Below, piece by piece: positions 51,274 through 59,506 of a stretch of DNA of 64,000 bases. The DNA is from Woeseiaceae bacterium (GTDB lineage Bacteria; Pseudomonadota; Gammaproteobacteria; Steroidobacterales; Woeseiaceae), in contig JASJBG010000007.1 of NCBI GenBank assembly GCA_030066625.1, positions 1 to 64,000 of the forward strand. Direction: 5' to 3'. Under the pieces are notes generated by a model. It was not told the origin of the DNA and searched no databases. It saw only the letters and a list, made by a program, of their open reading frames with translations. The position numbers and the translations under genes are program-made. The number at the start of each line of letters is the position of its first letter. The first letter of the stretch is position 1.

Positions 51274-51825
51274 TCACCGTCCGAGCGGAAACGCAGCGTC
51301 GAATATCACCTTGACGGCCCTGTCGATCGAGGCCTCGAGGTTCTGGATCGCCTCGTCGGTTACGCGACCGGTGACGCCGCCTTCCCAGACGAGCTGCCGG
51401 CGCTCGACATCGATCAGGTCGATGTGCAGCGTGCCTTCCGTGTACTGGTCGACCTGGGTCGTGTAGCCGCCGTAGCCTCCCCAGGTGTCGTAGAACGGAT
51501 CGCGATAACCGTAGTAGGCGCTCGCCGTCGGCACGCTGCGCGAACGGAGTTTCTCGCGCGTGTTGATGTAGAAGTTCACGCGCACATCCGGCTTGTCCGC
51601 CGAGTATTCGAGACCTCTGCGGTCCATCTGCTGCGCGACGGCCACCTTCAGGAAGTTGGTGACCAGCGATTCGTACTGCTGGTTGTCCGTCGACAGCTCC
51701 GGCATGAACCCCCAGGTCCGGTACTGGCTGAAATCCGTACCGGGATCCTTGTGGGAGAACGTGTTCGGCGTGGACGCGCACCCCGCCAGGGCGACAGCGG
51801 CAACCAGCAGCAGACCACGGACCAT
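51274..51825 (-). CDS. DUF4136 lipoprotein
   Basis: ATG at 51825 gives 183 aa with a lipobox (LVAAVALAGCAS). DUF4136 marks: DFSQYRTWGFMPE near the start, YINTREKL in the middle, and the C-terminal VDQYTEGTLHIDLIDVERRQLVWEG. These are outer-membrane or periplasmic lipoproteins of unknown function. It follows the neighbouring lipoprotein by 7 bp. Confidence 0.85.
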   Translation of the reverse strand: MVRGLLLVAAVALAGCASTPNTFSHKDPGTDFSQYRTWGFMPELSTDNQQYESLVTNFLKVAVAQQMDRRGLEYSADKPDVRVNFYINTREKLRSRSVPTASAYYGYRDPFYDTWGGYGGYTTQVDQYTEGTLHIDLIDVERRQLVWEGGVTGRVTDEAIQNLEASIDRAVKVIFDAAFPLGR

Positions 51826-51832
51826 CCGGGGT

Positions 51833-52513
51833 CTAGCCTTCGTGGACCGAATCGAGGCCGTCACGCAGACGCGTCGCCCAGCGACGTGCCCAGCGACGCA
51901 CCTCGGCCCAGGTCGTCACCTGAGTTGACCGGGTCATTGTCGTCCCACCTGCCGTATCTGCTCGGCGGCGGTCGACGGCCCGGTAAATCGCTGCGCCGCT
52001 CAGCGAGTCGCGCAGCTCAATGATGAGCGTCGCCTCACCTACCGAAGACAGGAATACCTCGCCGCGGCCAACCATCTGCGGCGGCACGCGCGATACGATG
52101 TCGTGCAGTGCAGCCACGGCAATCAGCGTCTCAGGGCCACGCTGGTCCATCTCGACGATTTCGAACGACTGGAGGTTCGCCAGTTCCTCGCGGAATACGG
52201 CACCGACTTCGTCTATCAGACGCTGGCGGTTCTCGGGACTAATCCAAAACTCGGTCTCGTTTCCGCGGCGTATTGACGAGCTCCGCGGACCCTCGGGCAC
52301 TGTCCGAAACTGAAAGTCCGCCGGACCGAGAATCATCTTGTTGTACGCTGACAGATCGATATTCGGGTCGATCCAGGCATTCGAAAACCTGGAGTGATCA
52401 ATCCTTACGAGGCCGTCGTACGTCATCTCGGCATCGGGGCCGGTCTGCATCGTCGGCTGCGGCGTACAGGCGGCAACGGCGAGCGCAGCCGCCACGAAAA
52501 GAATCTTCTTCAT
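51833..52513 (-). CDS. Lipoprotein of unknown function (DUF3313-like)
   Basis: 226 aa with a lipoprotein signal (FVAAALAVAACTP). The mature part has AYNKMILGPADFQF and a later LIIELRDSLSGAAIYRAVDRR, which recalls DUF3313 proteins, but I am not certain. It pairs with the DUF4136 lipoprotein, and both are probably transported together by Lol. Confidence 0.7.
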   Translation of the reverse strand: MKKILFVAAALAVAACTPQPTMQTGPDAEMTYDGLVRIDHSRFSNAWIDPNIDLSAYNKMILGPADFQFRTVPEGPRSSSIRRGNETEFWISPENRQRLIDEVGAVFREELANLQSFEIVEMDQRGPETLIAVAALHDIVSRVPPQMVGRGEVFLSSVGEATLIIELRDSLSGAAIYRAVDRRRADTAGGTTMTRSTQVTTWAEVRRWARRWATRLRDGLDSVHEG

Positions 52514-52740
52514 TTTTGTTCCCTCGGAGCATCGCCCGCGGCGACGTTCCTGCTTACGTTAAACGGGTTTGGGTGAGCAATGATCCGCCGGCCATTCGGG
52601 CATGTCAACGCAGGCCCGAACTCGACCGAAAACGGCGCGCCGGACAGGATCGCTGCGGGCGTTTTGACAATATATTTTTTTCTGGGTTCGCCGCGTTGAC
52701 AGCCCCCCGGCGCAGTGCAACGATGCGGGAACGTTGGATA
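52514..52740. promoter_or_regulatory. Divergent intergenic region upstream of the riboswitch
   Basis: Separates the lipoprotein operon from the riboswitch-FAD oxidase unit. It holds an AT-rich block, TTGACAATATATTTTTTT (52664-52681), whose TTGACA has no good -10 partner at normal spacing on the plus strand; the same block offers TATATT for the minus strand. A second TTGACA (52696-52701) also lacks a strong -10. I see no gene here. Confidence 0.45.
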
Positions 52741-52832
52741 ACGGCACACCTGTCCGAAAGGCAGGGTCGCAAAGCCACCGGTCTAAGGAATCGCTCAGGG
52801 AACGGGCGTCTAGGACAGCGGGGCCACCGGAG
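52741..52832 (+). promoter_or_regulatory. Cyclic-di-GMP-I (GEMM) riboswitch
   Basis: The sequence carries the GEMM-I hallmarks in order: P1b stem CCTGTCC-GAAA-GGCAGG (52749-52765), GTCGCAAAGCC (52766-52776), the tetraloop-receptor arm ACCGGTCTAAGG, then the second stem-loop and AGGACAGCGGGGCCACC (52812-52828). This matches the Vibrio Vc2 aptamer pattern GACGCAAAGCC...CCTAA...AGGTAGCGGGG. The aptamer ends in CCGG, directly joined to the GGAG (52829-52832) ribosome-binding site 6 bases before the ATG. Control is therefore probably translational; I see no terminator. Confidence 0.93.
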
Positions 52833-52838
52833 ACGAGA

Positions 52839-54197
52839 ATGAGTGCAGCCCGCCTGAAGAACACCGGACGTTACAGGGCACGGCCACCGGCCGAACCTGC
52901 CGAGATTTCCGCAAACAGCATCAAGACAGTGCTGCGGACGCTCGACCGTGATGCGCATATCGCGACGCCGATCCGGCCCCAGGGCGCGGCGACCGCCTCC
53001 ACCGACTGCAACGTTAGCTCGTCTGGCACGGCCATCCAGCTGTCCGGGCTCGACCGTATTCTCAACATCGATGCCTACAATCACACCGTGACCGCGCAGG
53101 CGGGTGTCCGGCTGTATGCGCTGGCGGAGGCACTCGCGGAGCACGGCCTGGAGCTCATCGGCAATCACGAGATGACCGGCCGCACGCTCGGCGGCGCCAT
53201 TGCGGCACCGTGCCTCGGTGCCGGCATCGGCCGCGAGGCGGGCTCGCTGGGCAGTCACGTGATCAATCTCAAGATCGTAACGGGCGCCGGCAAGCCGATG
53301 ACCGTCACCAGCGAGCAGAAGAACCTGCTCTGCGCGATGCGCGCAAGCTACGGCCTACTCGGCGTGATCGTCGAAGCAACGCTCAGGGTCCAGCCGATCA
53401 GTACCTTTACGGCGACCCACCGGCGGCTCTCGATCGAGGAGTTTTCGAAGGTCGTGGATCGGCTCTCGAACGGCGATGTCGGCTTCCGCTTCTGCCTGAT
53501 GCCCTACCGCGATCGCGTCTACCTGGACCTCAGGCGTTACGGCCCGGACAGCGGCAGTTCCTACAGCGCGCCCTGGAAGATCAAGGACTGGGGCGAGAGC
53601 ACCGTGCTGCCGCACGTCTGCAAATCACTCAACCGGCTGCTGCCGATCCAGTCCGTGCGCTATCGGCTGATCGACAGCGTCACCGAGGCGACCCAGGGCA
53701 TCGTCAACAGCCGTTTCGTGCGCGCCGGCAGCAACGCCACAGCTGCTACGGGCGGCCGCACGGCCAGCAGCACCCGCCGGGTGTTGTATTCGACCTGGTG
53801 TTTCCCGGCGAGTGACTTTTCGTTCGTCCTCAAGGCCTACGAACAATTCTGCACCGAGATGTACGAGCGTACCGGCTATCGTTGTGACGTGCCCGCGATC
53901 GGCTATCGCGTCGTCAAGGATGCATCCGCGGTGCTGTCGCCGTCCTTCGACGAGCCGATGATCGCGCTGCAGACCGCGTCCACGCAGCAGAAGGGCTGGG
54001 ACGACTTCGTCATCGATCTGGCCGACTTCGCCGAGCATTGGGCGGGCGTGCCGATCTTCAGCCAGACGCGCTCGGTCCGCGCCGAGTACGCCGGCCAGGT
54101 CTATGCGGACCGGCTCGACTTCTTCCGCCGCATCCGTCGACAGCTCGACCCCGAGGACCGGCTGCTGACGCCGTTCATGGCGCAGTACTTCCAGTAA
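52839..54197 (+). CDS. FAD-binding oxidase (D-arabinono-1,4-lactone oxidase-like), c-di-GMP controlled
   Basis: ATG at 52839 behind the riboswitch's GGAG; the ORF track starts 35 codons too early, inside the aptamer. 452 aa. A PCMH-type FAD domain (about 25-200) holds RPQGAATASTDCN and TGRTLGGAIAAPCLGAGIGR; the C-terminal ALO-type domain ends RIRRQLDPEDRLLTPFM. The His that carries covalent FAD in many relatives is not evident at the PP-loop, so FAD may be non-covalent. Substrate unknown. Confidence 0.87.
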   Translation: MSAARLKNTGRYRARPPAEPAEISANSIKTVLRTLDRDAHIATPIRPQGAATASTDCNVSSSGTAIQLSGLDRILNIDAYNHTVTAQAGVRLYALAEALAEHGLELIGNHEMTGRTLGGAIAAPCLGAGIGREAGSLGSHVINLKIVTGAGKPMTVTSEQKNLLCAMRASYGLLGVIVEATLRVQPISTFTATHRRLSIEEFSKVVDRLSNGDVGFRFCLMPYRDRVYLDLRRYGPDSGSSYSAPWKIKDWGESTVLPHVCKSLNRLLPIQSVRYRLIDSVTEATQGIVNSRFVRAGSNATAATGGRTASSTRRVLYSTWCFPASDFSFVLKAYEQFCTEMYERTGYRCDVPAIGYRVVKDASAVLSPSFDEPMIALQTASTQQKGWDDFVIDLADFAEHWAGVPIFSQTRSVRAEYAGQVYADRLDFFRRIRRQLDPEDRLLTPFMAQYFQ

Positions 54198-54350
54198 GCC
54201 CAGTTCCGACCACTTTCTTGCGCACGCACGGCCGGAATCGGCGCCGTACGCCGCGGCGTGCCCGAGTAGCGCGTCGCTGCGCGCCTGCAAACGATTGAAA
54301 TAAAGGGACTTCTCTCAGGATACAAGCCGTTACAACCAATCGCTGGTATT

Positions 54351-54389
54351 CATATATCAAACTAATATAATGCATCGCCCCGATATATG
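54351..54389 (+). promoter_or_regulatory. padR promoter with flanking inverted repeat
   Basis: TATAAT (54366-54371) is a perfect -10 about 24 bp before the padR ATG; the -35 is poor. It is flanked by CATATATC (54351-54358) and GATATATG (54382-54389), an exact inverted repeat with a 23-bp spacer. PadR proteins bind such AT-rich dyads over their own promoters, so autorepression is likely. Confidence 0.6.
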
Positions 54390-54394
54390 CGGTA

Positions 54395-54949
54395 ATGCGC
54401 GCGATGGATGTAAAGACTGTTTGCCTCGGGATGCTCTCCGACGGAGAGGCGTCCGGTTACGACTTGAAGAAGGAGTTCGAATCGACGTTCGGGCACTTCT
54501 TCGCGGCCGGCTTCGGCTCGATTTACCCGGCACTGGCGGCGCTGGCCGGCGACGGACTGGTGGATTGCCGGGAAGTCCCGCAGGAAGGCAAGCCCGACCG
54601 CAAGGTCTACAGGATCACCTCGGCCGGCATGGCCCGGCTTAAAGAATCGCTGAAAAAGCCCGACCCGAGCCACAAGCTGCGCTCGGAGTTCCTCGCAACG
54701 CTCTGGTTCGCTCACCTGATGGAGCCGGAAGACATCGAGACCGTTCTCAGCAACCGGATGGCTGACATCGACCGCTATATCGTCATGTTCAACGAATACG
54801 ACGCCGGCGGCATGAAAGACTGGACGCCCGGCGAGCGCTTCGTCTGCGGGTTCGGCAAGGCCGTGACGGAGACGATCAGGCAGTACATCGAAGACAACGC
54901 GCACATGCTCAAAGCCAGGCCGACGCAAAAGAAGACGGCGACGGGCTGA
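54395..54949 (+). CDS. PadR-family transcriptional regulator
   Basis: 184 aa: an N-terminal winged HTH with LGMLSDGEASGYDLKKEFE and GSIYPALAALAGDGLVD, then YRITSAGMARLKES and a C-terminal coiled-coil dimerisation helix (about 95-180). The second in-frame ATG (54404) is an alternative start. It lies 35 bp before an RND efflux adaptor, so it is probably the repressor of that efflux operon. The C-terminal domain is of the long (subfamily 1) type. Confidence 0.9.
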   Translation: MRAMDVKTVCLGMLSDGEASGYDLKKEFESTFGHFFAAGFGSIYPALAALAGDGLVDCREVPQEGKPDRKVYRITSAGMARLKESLKKPDPSHKLRSEFLATLWFAHLMEPEDIETVLSNRMADIDRYIVMFNEYDAGGMKDWTPGERFVCGFGKAVTETIRQYIEDNAHMLKARPTQKKTATG

Positions 54950-54984
54950 GGCCACAAAGAACTCACTGACAGGATTATCAAACG

Positions 54985-56109
54985 ATGGACTTGGGCTTTT
55001 TCGAGAAACACCGTTCGTGGCTGATGTCGGCGGGGATCGCCGCCGTTATCGGCTTGTGGCTGTTGTCCGGCCAGTTCGGGGGCGAGAGCGCTGCTGAGGA
55101 CGTGGCGCCGGCAGCCAGCACCGTCGAGCCGGAGCGTTCCAGCGTACGCGTGCGTACGCAATCGGCCGAGGAGGTGCAGCGTACGATCGTCGTCAATGGC
55201 CAGACCGCACCAGCGCGTATCGTCACGCTGGCGGCGGAGACGGACGGCCGCATCGAGGCCGTTGGCGCAGATCGTGGCAGCAACGTCGCACGCGGCGGCC
55301 TCGTGGTGCGGCTCGACGAGCGCGATCGCAGCGCCCGGCTCGCTCAGGCGCAGGCAACCGTCAAGCAGCGCGAGGTCGAGTTCGAGGCCCGCGAGAGCCT
55401 GAAATCATCGAGCTACGTGTCAGAGGCGCAGCTGCAAGAGGCGGTCGCATTACTCGAGGCGGCAAAAGCCGAACTCACACGCGCCGAACTGGACCTCTCC
55501 TACATGACGATTCGCGCCCCGTTCGACGGCGCGCTGCAGGACCGCATGGTCGAGGAAGGCGATTTCGTGAGTCGCGGCGACCCGGTCGCGACCTTCGTCG
55601 ACAATCGCACGATCGTCGTCTCTGCCGACCTGTCGGAATTTGACGCGGGCCAGGTCGAGGTTGGCGAGACGGCCGAGGCGCGGCTCGCGACCGGTGAGGC
55701 CGTGCATGGCCGCATTCGCTATGTCGCGCCGGTGGCGGATGCCGCGACGCGCACCTTCGCGGTGGAGCTCGAGGTCGACAACGCGAACGGCGACCTGCGT
55801 GCGGGTGGCACAGCCGAACTCAGGATCCCGGCCGAGACCGTGCTCGCGCACCGGATCTCGCCGTCGCTCCTGACGCTGGATGATGCCGGCAACGTCGGTA
55901 TCAAGATCATCAATGACGATGGCGAAGTCGAGTTCGTCGTCGCCGATATTGCGCTGTCGTCCGAGGACGGCGTCTGGGTCGCCGGGTTGCCGGCCACAAC
56001 GACGATCATCACGGTCGGCCAGGGCTTCGTTGCGAGCGGCTCGTTCGTTAACGCCGTGCCCGAGGGCGACTCCGACACGGCTGTGGCGATAAAGTCCGAC
56101 GGAGAGTAG
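54985..56109 (+). CDS. RND efflux periplasmic adaptor (HlyD/MFP family)
   Basis: 374 aa. One N-terminal membrane anchor (GIAAVIGLWLLSGQFGG) and no lipobox. The lipoyl domain halves flank a helical hairpin (about 130-190), with the second half LSYMTIRAPFDGAL and then the beta-barrel domain (EVGETAEARLATGEA). The proximal domain is short. It starts 35 bp after padR and ends 4 bp before the RND permease, its obvious partner. No outer-membrane TolC gene is in the window. Confidence 0.92.
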   Translation: MDLGFFEKHRSWLMSAGIAAVIGLWLLSGQFGGESAAEDVAPAASTVEPERSSVRVRTQSAEEVQRTIVVNGQTAPARIVTLAAETDGRIEAVGADRGSNVARGGLVVRLDERDRSARLAQAQATVKQREVEFEARESLKSSSYVSEAQLQEAVALLEAAKAELTRAELDLSYMTIRAPFDGALQDRMVEEGDFVSRGDPVATFVDNRTIVVSADLSEFDAGQVEVGETAEARLATGEAVHGRIRYVAPVADAATRTFAVELEVDNANGDLRAGGTAELRIPAETVLAHRISPSLLTLDDAGNVGIKIINDDGEVEFVVADIALSSEDGVWVAGLPATTTIITVGQGFVASGSFVNAVPEGDSDTAVAIKSDGE

Positions 56110-56113
56110 TCGT

Positions 56114-59100
56114 ATGCAGGTCATCGAAACGGCGATGTCGCGCTCGCGAACCGTCCTGCTGACGCTGGCGGTCGTGCTGGTCGGCGGCATTGTTGCCTAC
56201 ACGTCGATTCCGAAGGAAGCCGAGCCGGATATCGAGATTCCGAATATCTACGTTAGCGTGTCGTTCGATGGCATCTCGCCGGAAGATTCCGAGCGTCTAC
56301 TCGTACGTCCGCTGGAGCAGGAACTGCGGTCGATCGAGGGCATCAAGAAGATGACCGCTTCGGCCTACGAGGGCGGCGCGAACGTGCTGCTGGAGTTCGA
56401 TGCCGGCGTCAACACTGACAAGGCGCTCCAGGACGTTCGCGAGAAAGTCGACAAGGCCAAGGCGGAGATACCCAGCGAAGCGGACGAACCGACCGTCAAC
56501 GAGGTCAAGATGTCCCGCTTCGACCCGATGCTCGTGCTGAACCTGGCAGGCGATGTATCGGAGCGCACTTTGACGACGATCGCGCGCGACCTCAAGGAAA
56601 AGATTGAGGGCCTGAACGGCGTACTCGAGGTCAACCTCGTCGGCGTCCGCGAAGAGCTCATGGAAGTAGTGGTCAATCCGCTCGCGATGGAAAGCTACGG
56701 TCTGGACCAGGCTCAGATCATTAGCTTCCTCAGCCTGAATAACCGGCTCGTCGCCGCGGGCTCGCTGCAGTCGGCCGAAGGCCGATTTCCGGTCAAGGTG
56801 CCGGGCGTCGTCGAGACCGCCGAGGACGTGCTCAACATGCCGATCAAGGCGGTCGGCGATCGCATCGTTCATTTCAAGGACATCGCAGAGGTTCGCCGCA
56901 CCTACAAGGACGCGGAGTCATACGCGCGATTGAACGGTAAGCCGGCGCTCGCCATCGAGGTCGTGCAGCGATCGGGCGCCAACCTCATCGACACGATCGG
57001 CGAGGTCAAGGCACTCGTCGATGAAGAACGCGCTTACTGGCCGGCCGAGGTCGACATCGTTGCCTCCCGCGACAAGTCGAAGGACGTCAACGACATGCTA
57101 AGCGAGCTGCAGAACAGCGTGTTGATCGCCGTACTGCTGGTCTTCATCGTCATCATCGGCATTCTCGGCATTCGCTCGGCGCTTCTCGTCGGCGTTGCGA
57201 TACCAGGCAGCTTCCTGATGGGCATCCTCTTGATTGGCGCATTCGGCATCACGATCAACATGATGGTGCTGTTTGCCCTGATCATGGCGGTCGGCATGCT
57301 CGTCGACGGCGCGATCGTCGTTACCGAGATGGCAGACCGGCGCATGGCCGAGGGCGAATCACGCTACGACGCCTACTCCCGTGCCGCAATCCGCATGGCC
57401 TGGCCGATCATCGCCTCGACCTGTACGACCCTTGCGGCGTTCGTTCCGCTGGTGCTGTGGCCCGGCATGGCAGGCGAATTCATGAAATACCTGCCGATCA
57501 CGCTGATCGCTGTGCTGTCGGCCTCACTGTTCATGGCGCTAATCTTCGTGCCGACGCTGGGTTCCCTGTTCGGCAAGACAGGCGCGCAGAATGAGGAAGC
57601 GCGGCGCAATCTCGCTGCCGCAGAGACCGGCGACCTCGACACGGTGACCGGACTCACCGGGCGCTACATCCAGTTCCTGAAGGCCACGCTGACGCGCCCG
57701 TGGCGAAACGTCGGCGCAGTCGTCGCGTTGCTCATCTCGATCTATGTCGCGTTCGGACTATTCGGCAGCGGCGTCGAGCGATTCCCCGATGTGGAACAGC
57801 CATTTGGCATGGTGGATGTCCGGGCTCGCGGCGACCTGTCGACGGACGAAAAGGACGTACTGGTTCGCCAGGTCGAAGCCCGCGTTCTCGGTATGCCGGA
57901 AATCGAATTCGTCTATGCGAAAACCGGCGCTGGCGGCAGCCAGAGTGCCGAAGACCAGATCGGTTCACTGACTCTCAACTACATCGAGTGGGACCAGCGG
58001 CGGGGCCAGGACGAAATTCTCGCCGAGATTCGCGAACGGACCGCCGACCTCGCCGGCATTGCGATTGAAACGCGCAAGCCGGATGCCGGCCCGCCCGAAG
58101 GCAAGCCCATCAACATCGAATTCGCCTCCCGCAACTATGAACTGCTGGAGCCGACCGTCGAATACGTCCGCGCACGACTCGCCGAACATCCGGGCGTCAT
58201 GAACATCGAGGACAGCCTGCCGCTGCCGGGTATCGAGTGGCAGATTCGCGTCGACCGCGCCGAGGCTGCGCGATTCGGTGCCGACGTTGCCCTCGTGGGT
58301 GCGATGGTGCAGCTCGTCACGAACGGCATCAAGATCGGTGAATACCGACCCGACGACAGCGACGAGGAAATCGACATCCGCGTGCGTTACCCGATGGAAA
58401 GCCGGACGCTGGCGCAGATCGACGAGCTCCGGATCCCGACGGATAACGGACTCGTGCCGATTTCGACGTTTGTAACGCGCGAGCCCGCGCAAAAGGTCAG
58501 TACGATCAATCGTACAGACCGGCGGCGTACCGTAACCATCCAGGCGGATGTGCTGCCGGGCTTCCTGCCGACGGATGTCATCAATGAACTGCAGATACAG
58601 GCTGCTGACTTGGACATCGATCCGCGCGTCAGCTTTGCTTTCCGGGGCAGCTTCGAAGACCAGCAGGCGGACCAGGAATTCCTGAACCGCGCGTTCTTCA
58701 TGGCGCTCGCGATGATGGCCATCATTCTGGTCACGCAGTTCAACAGCCTGTACCAGGCCGGCCTGATTCTGACAGCCGTGATCTTCTCCACCGGTGGCGT
58801 GCTGCTCGGCCACCTGCTGATGGGCAAACCGTTCGGCATCATCATGTCCAGCGTCGGCGTCATTACGCTCGCCGGCATTGTCGTCAACAACAACATCGTC
58901 TTCATCGACACTTACAACGTGCTGCGCTCGCGGGGCAGCGCCGCGTACGACGCAATCGTACGAACCTGTGCGATTCGCCTGCGGCCGGTCCTGCTCACCA
59001 CCGTGACGACGATCATCGGCCTGATGCCGATGGTTCTGGGCGTCAACATCAATCTCATCGATCGCGAGATCTCGGTCGGTGCGCCCAGCTCGCAGTGGTG

Positions 59101-59266
59101 GACACAGCTCGCCTCTTCGGTCGCCGGCGGCCTCGCCTTCGCAACGGTGCTGACGCTGTTCCTGACGCCAAGCCTGCTCATGATCCAGGCACGAATCTCC
59201 GAGCAGCGCTCCACGCGAGACGTCGAAACGGGCGACGAGGCGACCGCCGAGCCGCTCGCCGGCTGA
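56114..59266 (+). CDS. RND-family efflux permease
   Basis: 1050 aa, the usual length. Starts with a typical first helix (SRTVLLTLAVVLVGGIVAYT) and has large periplasmic loops after TM1 and TM7. TM4 reads ALIMAVGMLVDGAIVVTEM: the charged pair usually seen here as LVDD is LVDG, so the relay retains one Asp. Later helices include GIIMSSVGVITLAGIVVNNNI. Sequence resembles MdtB/AcrB-like drug or lipid exporters of the non-HME class. Followed by an intrinsic terminator. Confidence 0.93.
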   Translation: MQVIETAMSRSRTVLLTLAVVLVGGIVAYTSIPKEAEPDIEIPNIYVSVSFDGISPEDSERLLVRPLEQELRSIEGIKKMTASAYEGGANVLLEFDAGVNTDKALQDVREKVDKAKAEIPSEADEPTVNEVKMSRFDPMLVLNLAGDVSERTLTTIARDLKEKIEGLNGVLEVNLVGVREELMEVVVNPLAMESYGLDQAQIISFLSLNNRLVAAGSLQSAEGRFPVKVPGVVETAEDVLNMPIKAVGDRIVHFKDIAEVRRTYKDAESYARLNGKPALAIEVVQRSGANLIDTIGEVKALVDEERAYWPAEVDIVASRDKSKDVNDMLSELQNSVLIAVLLVFIVIIGILGIRSALLVGVAIPGSFLMGILLIGAFGITINMMVLFALIMAVGMLVDGAIVVTEMADRRMAEGESRYDAYSRAAIRMAWPIIASTCTTLAAFVPLVLWPGMAGEFMKYLPITLIAVLSASLFMALIFVPTLGSLFGKTGAQNEEARRNLAAAETGDLDTVTGLTGRYIQFLKATLTRPWRNVGAVVALLISIYVAFGLFGSGVERFPDVEQPFGMVDVRARGDLSTDEKDVLVRQVEARVLGMPEIEFVYAKTGAGGSQSAEDQIGSLTLNYIEWDQRRGQDEILAEIRERTADLAGIAIETRKPDAGPPEGKPINIEFASRNYELLEPTVEYVRARLAEHPGVMNIEDSLPLPGIEWQIRVDRAEAARFGADVALVGAMVQLVTNGIKIGEYRPDDSDEEIDIRVRYPMESRTLAQIDELRIPTDNGLVPISTFVTREPAQKVSTINRTDRRRTVTIQADVLPGFLPTDVINELQIQAADLDIDPRVSFAFRGSFEDQQADQEFLNRAFFMALAMMAIILVTQFNSLYQAGLILTAVIFSTGGVLLGHLLMGKPFGIIMSSVGVITLAGIVVNNNIVFIDTYNVLRSRGSAAYDAIVRTCAIRLRPVLLTTVTTIIGLMPMVLGVNINLIDREISVGAPSSQWWTQLASSVAGGLAFATVLTLFLTPSLLMIQARISEQRSTRDVETGDEATAEPLAG

Positions 59267-59287
59267 CGAACTTCAACGCTGATCCGA

Positions 59288-59316
59288 CCGGGCTGCTGCC
59301 GCGCCGCCCGGTTTTT
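59288..59316 (+). terminator. Intrinsic terminator of the first RND operon
   Basis: CCGGGC (59288-59293) pairs with GCCCGG (59306-59311), followed directly by TTTTT (59312-59316). It stands 22 bp after the permease stop and separates the two efflux modules. Confidence 0.85.
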
Positions 59317-59441
59317 GCGCTTGTCGCTGCATCCAAATGCTGTCGCCCGGCATCTAATCCATGAAGAGCCACGAATAGCGCTCCATGAGGCGGAGCCGGC
59401 GTGAACCCCAGGTTTTTCACCCGGTCCAATGAACTCGCAGG

Positions 59442-59490
59442 TTGCGTTATACCGATATAGTGTTATACTTGACTACAACACTACTTAAGT
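59442..59490 (+). promoter_or_regulatory. Promoter and dyad operator of the second RND operon
   Basis: TTGCGT (59442-59447) and TATACT (59464-59469) are spaced by 16 bp as a sigma-70-type promoter. The direct repeat GTTATAC occurs at 59446-59452 and 59462-59468. TAGTGTT (59458-59464) and AACACTA (59477-59483) form a 7-bp dyad with a 12-bp spacer over the -10/+1 region, a typical repressor site. A palindrome ACTTAAGT follows at 59483-59490. The rest of 59317-59441 shows nothing I can assign. Confidence 0.6.
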
Positions 59491-59506
59491 GAATCGCCGA
59501 ACCGCC

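Noticed and set aside
52664-52701. TTGACA hexamers as the promoter of the riboswitch transcript
   Set aside because: Neither has a recognisable -10 at 16-18 bp on the plus strand, so I list the region only as unassigned.
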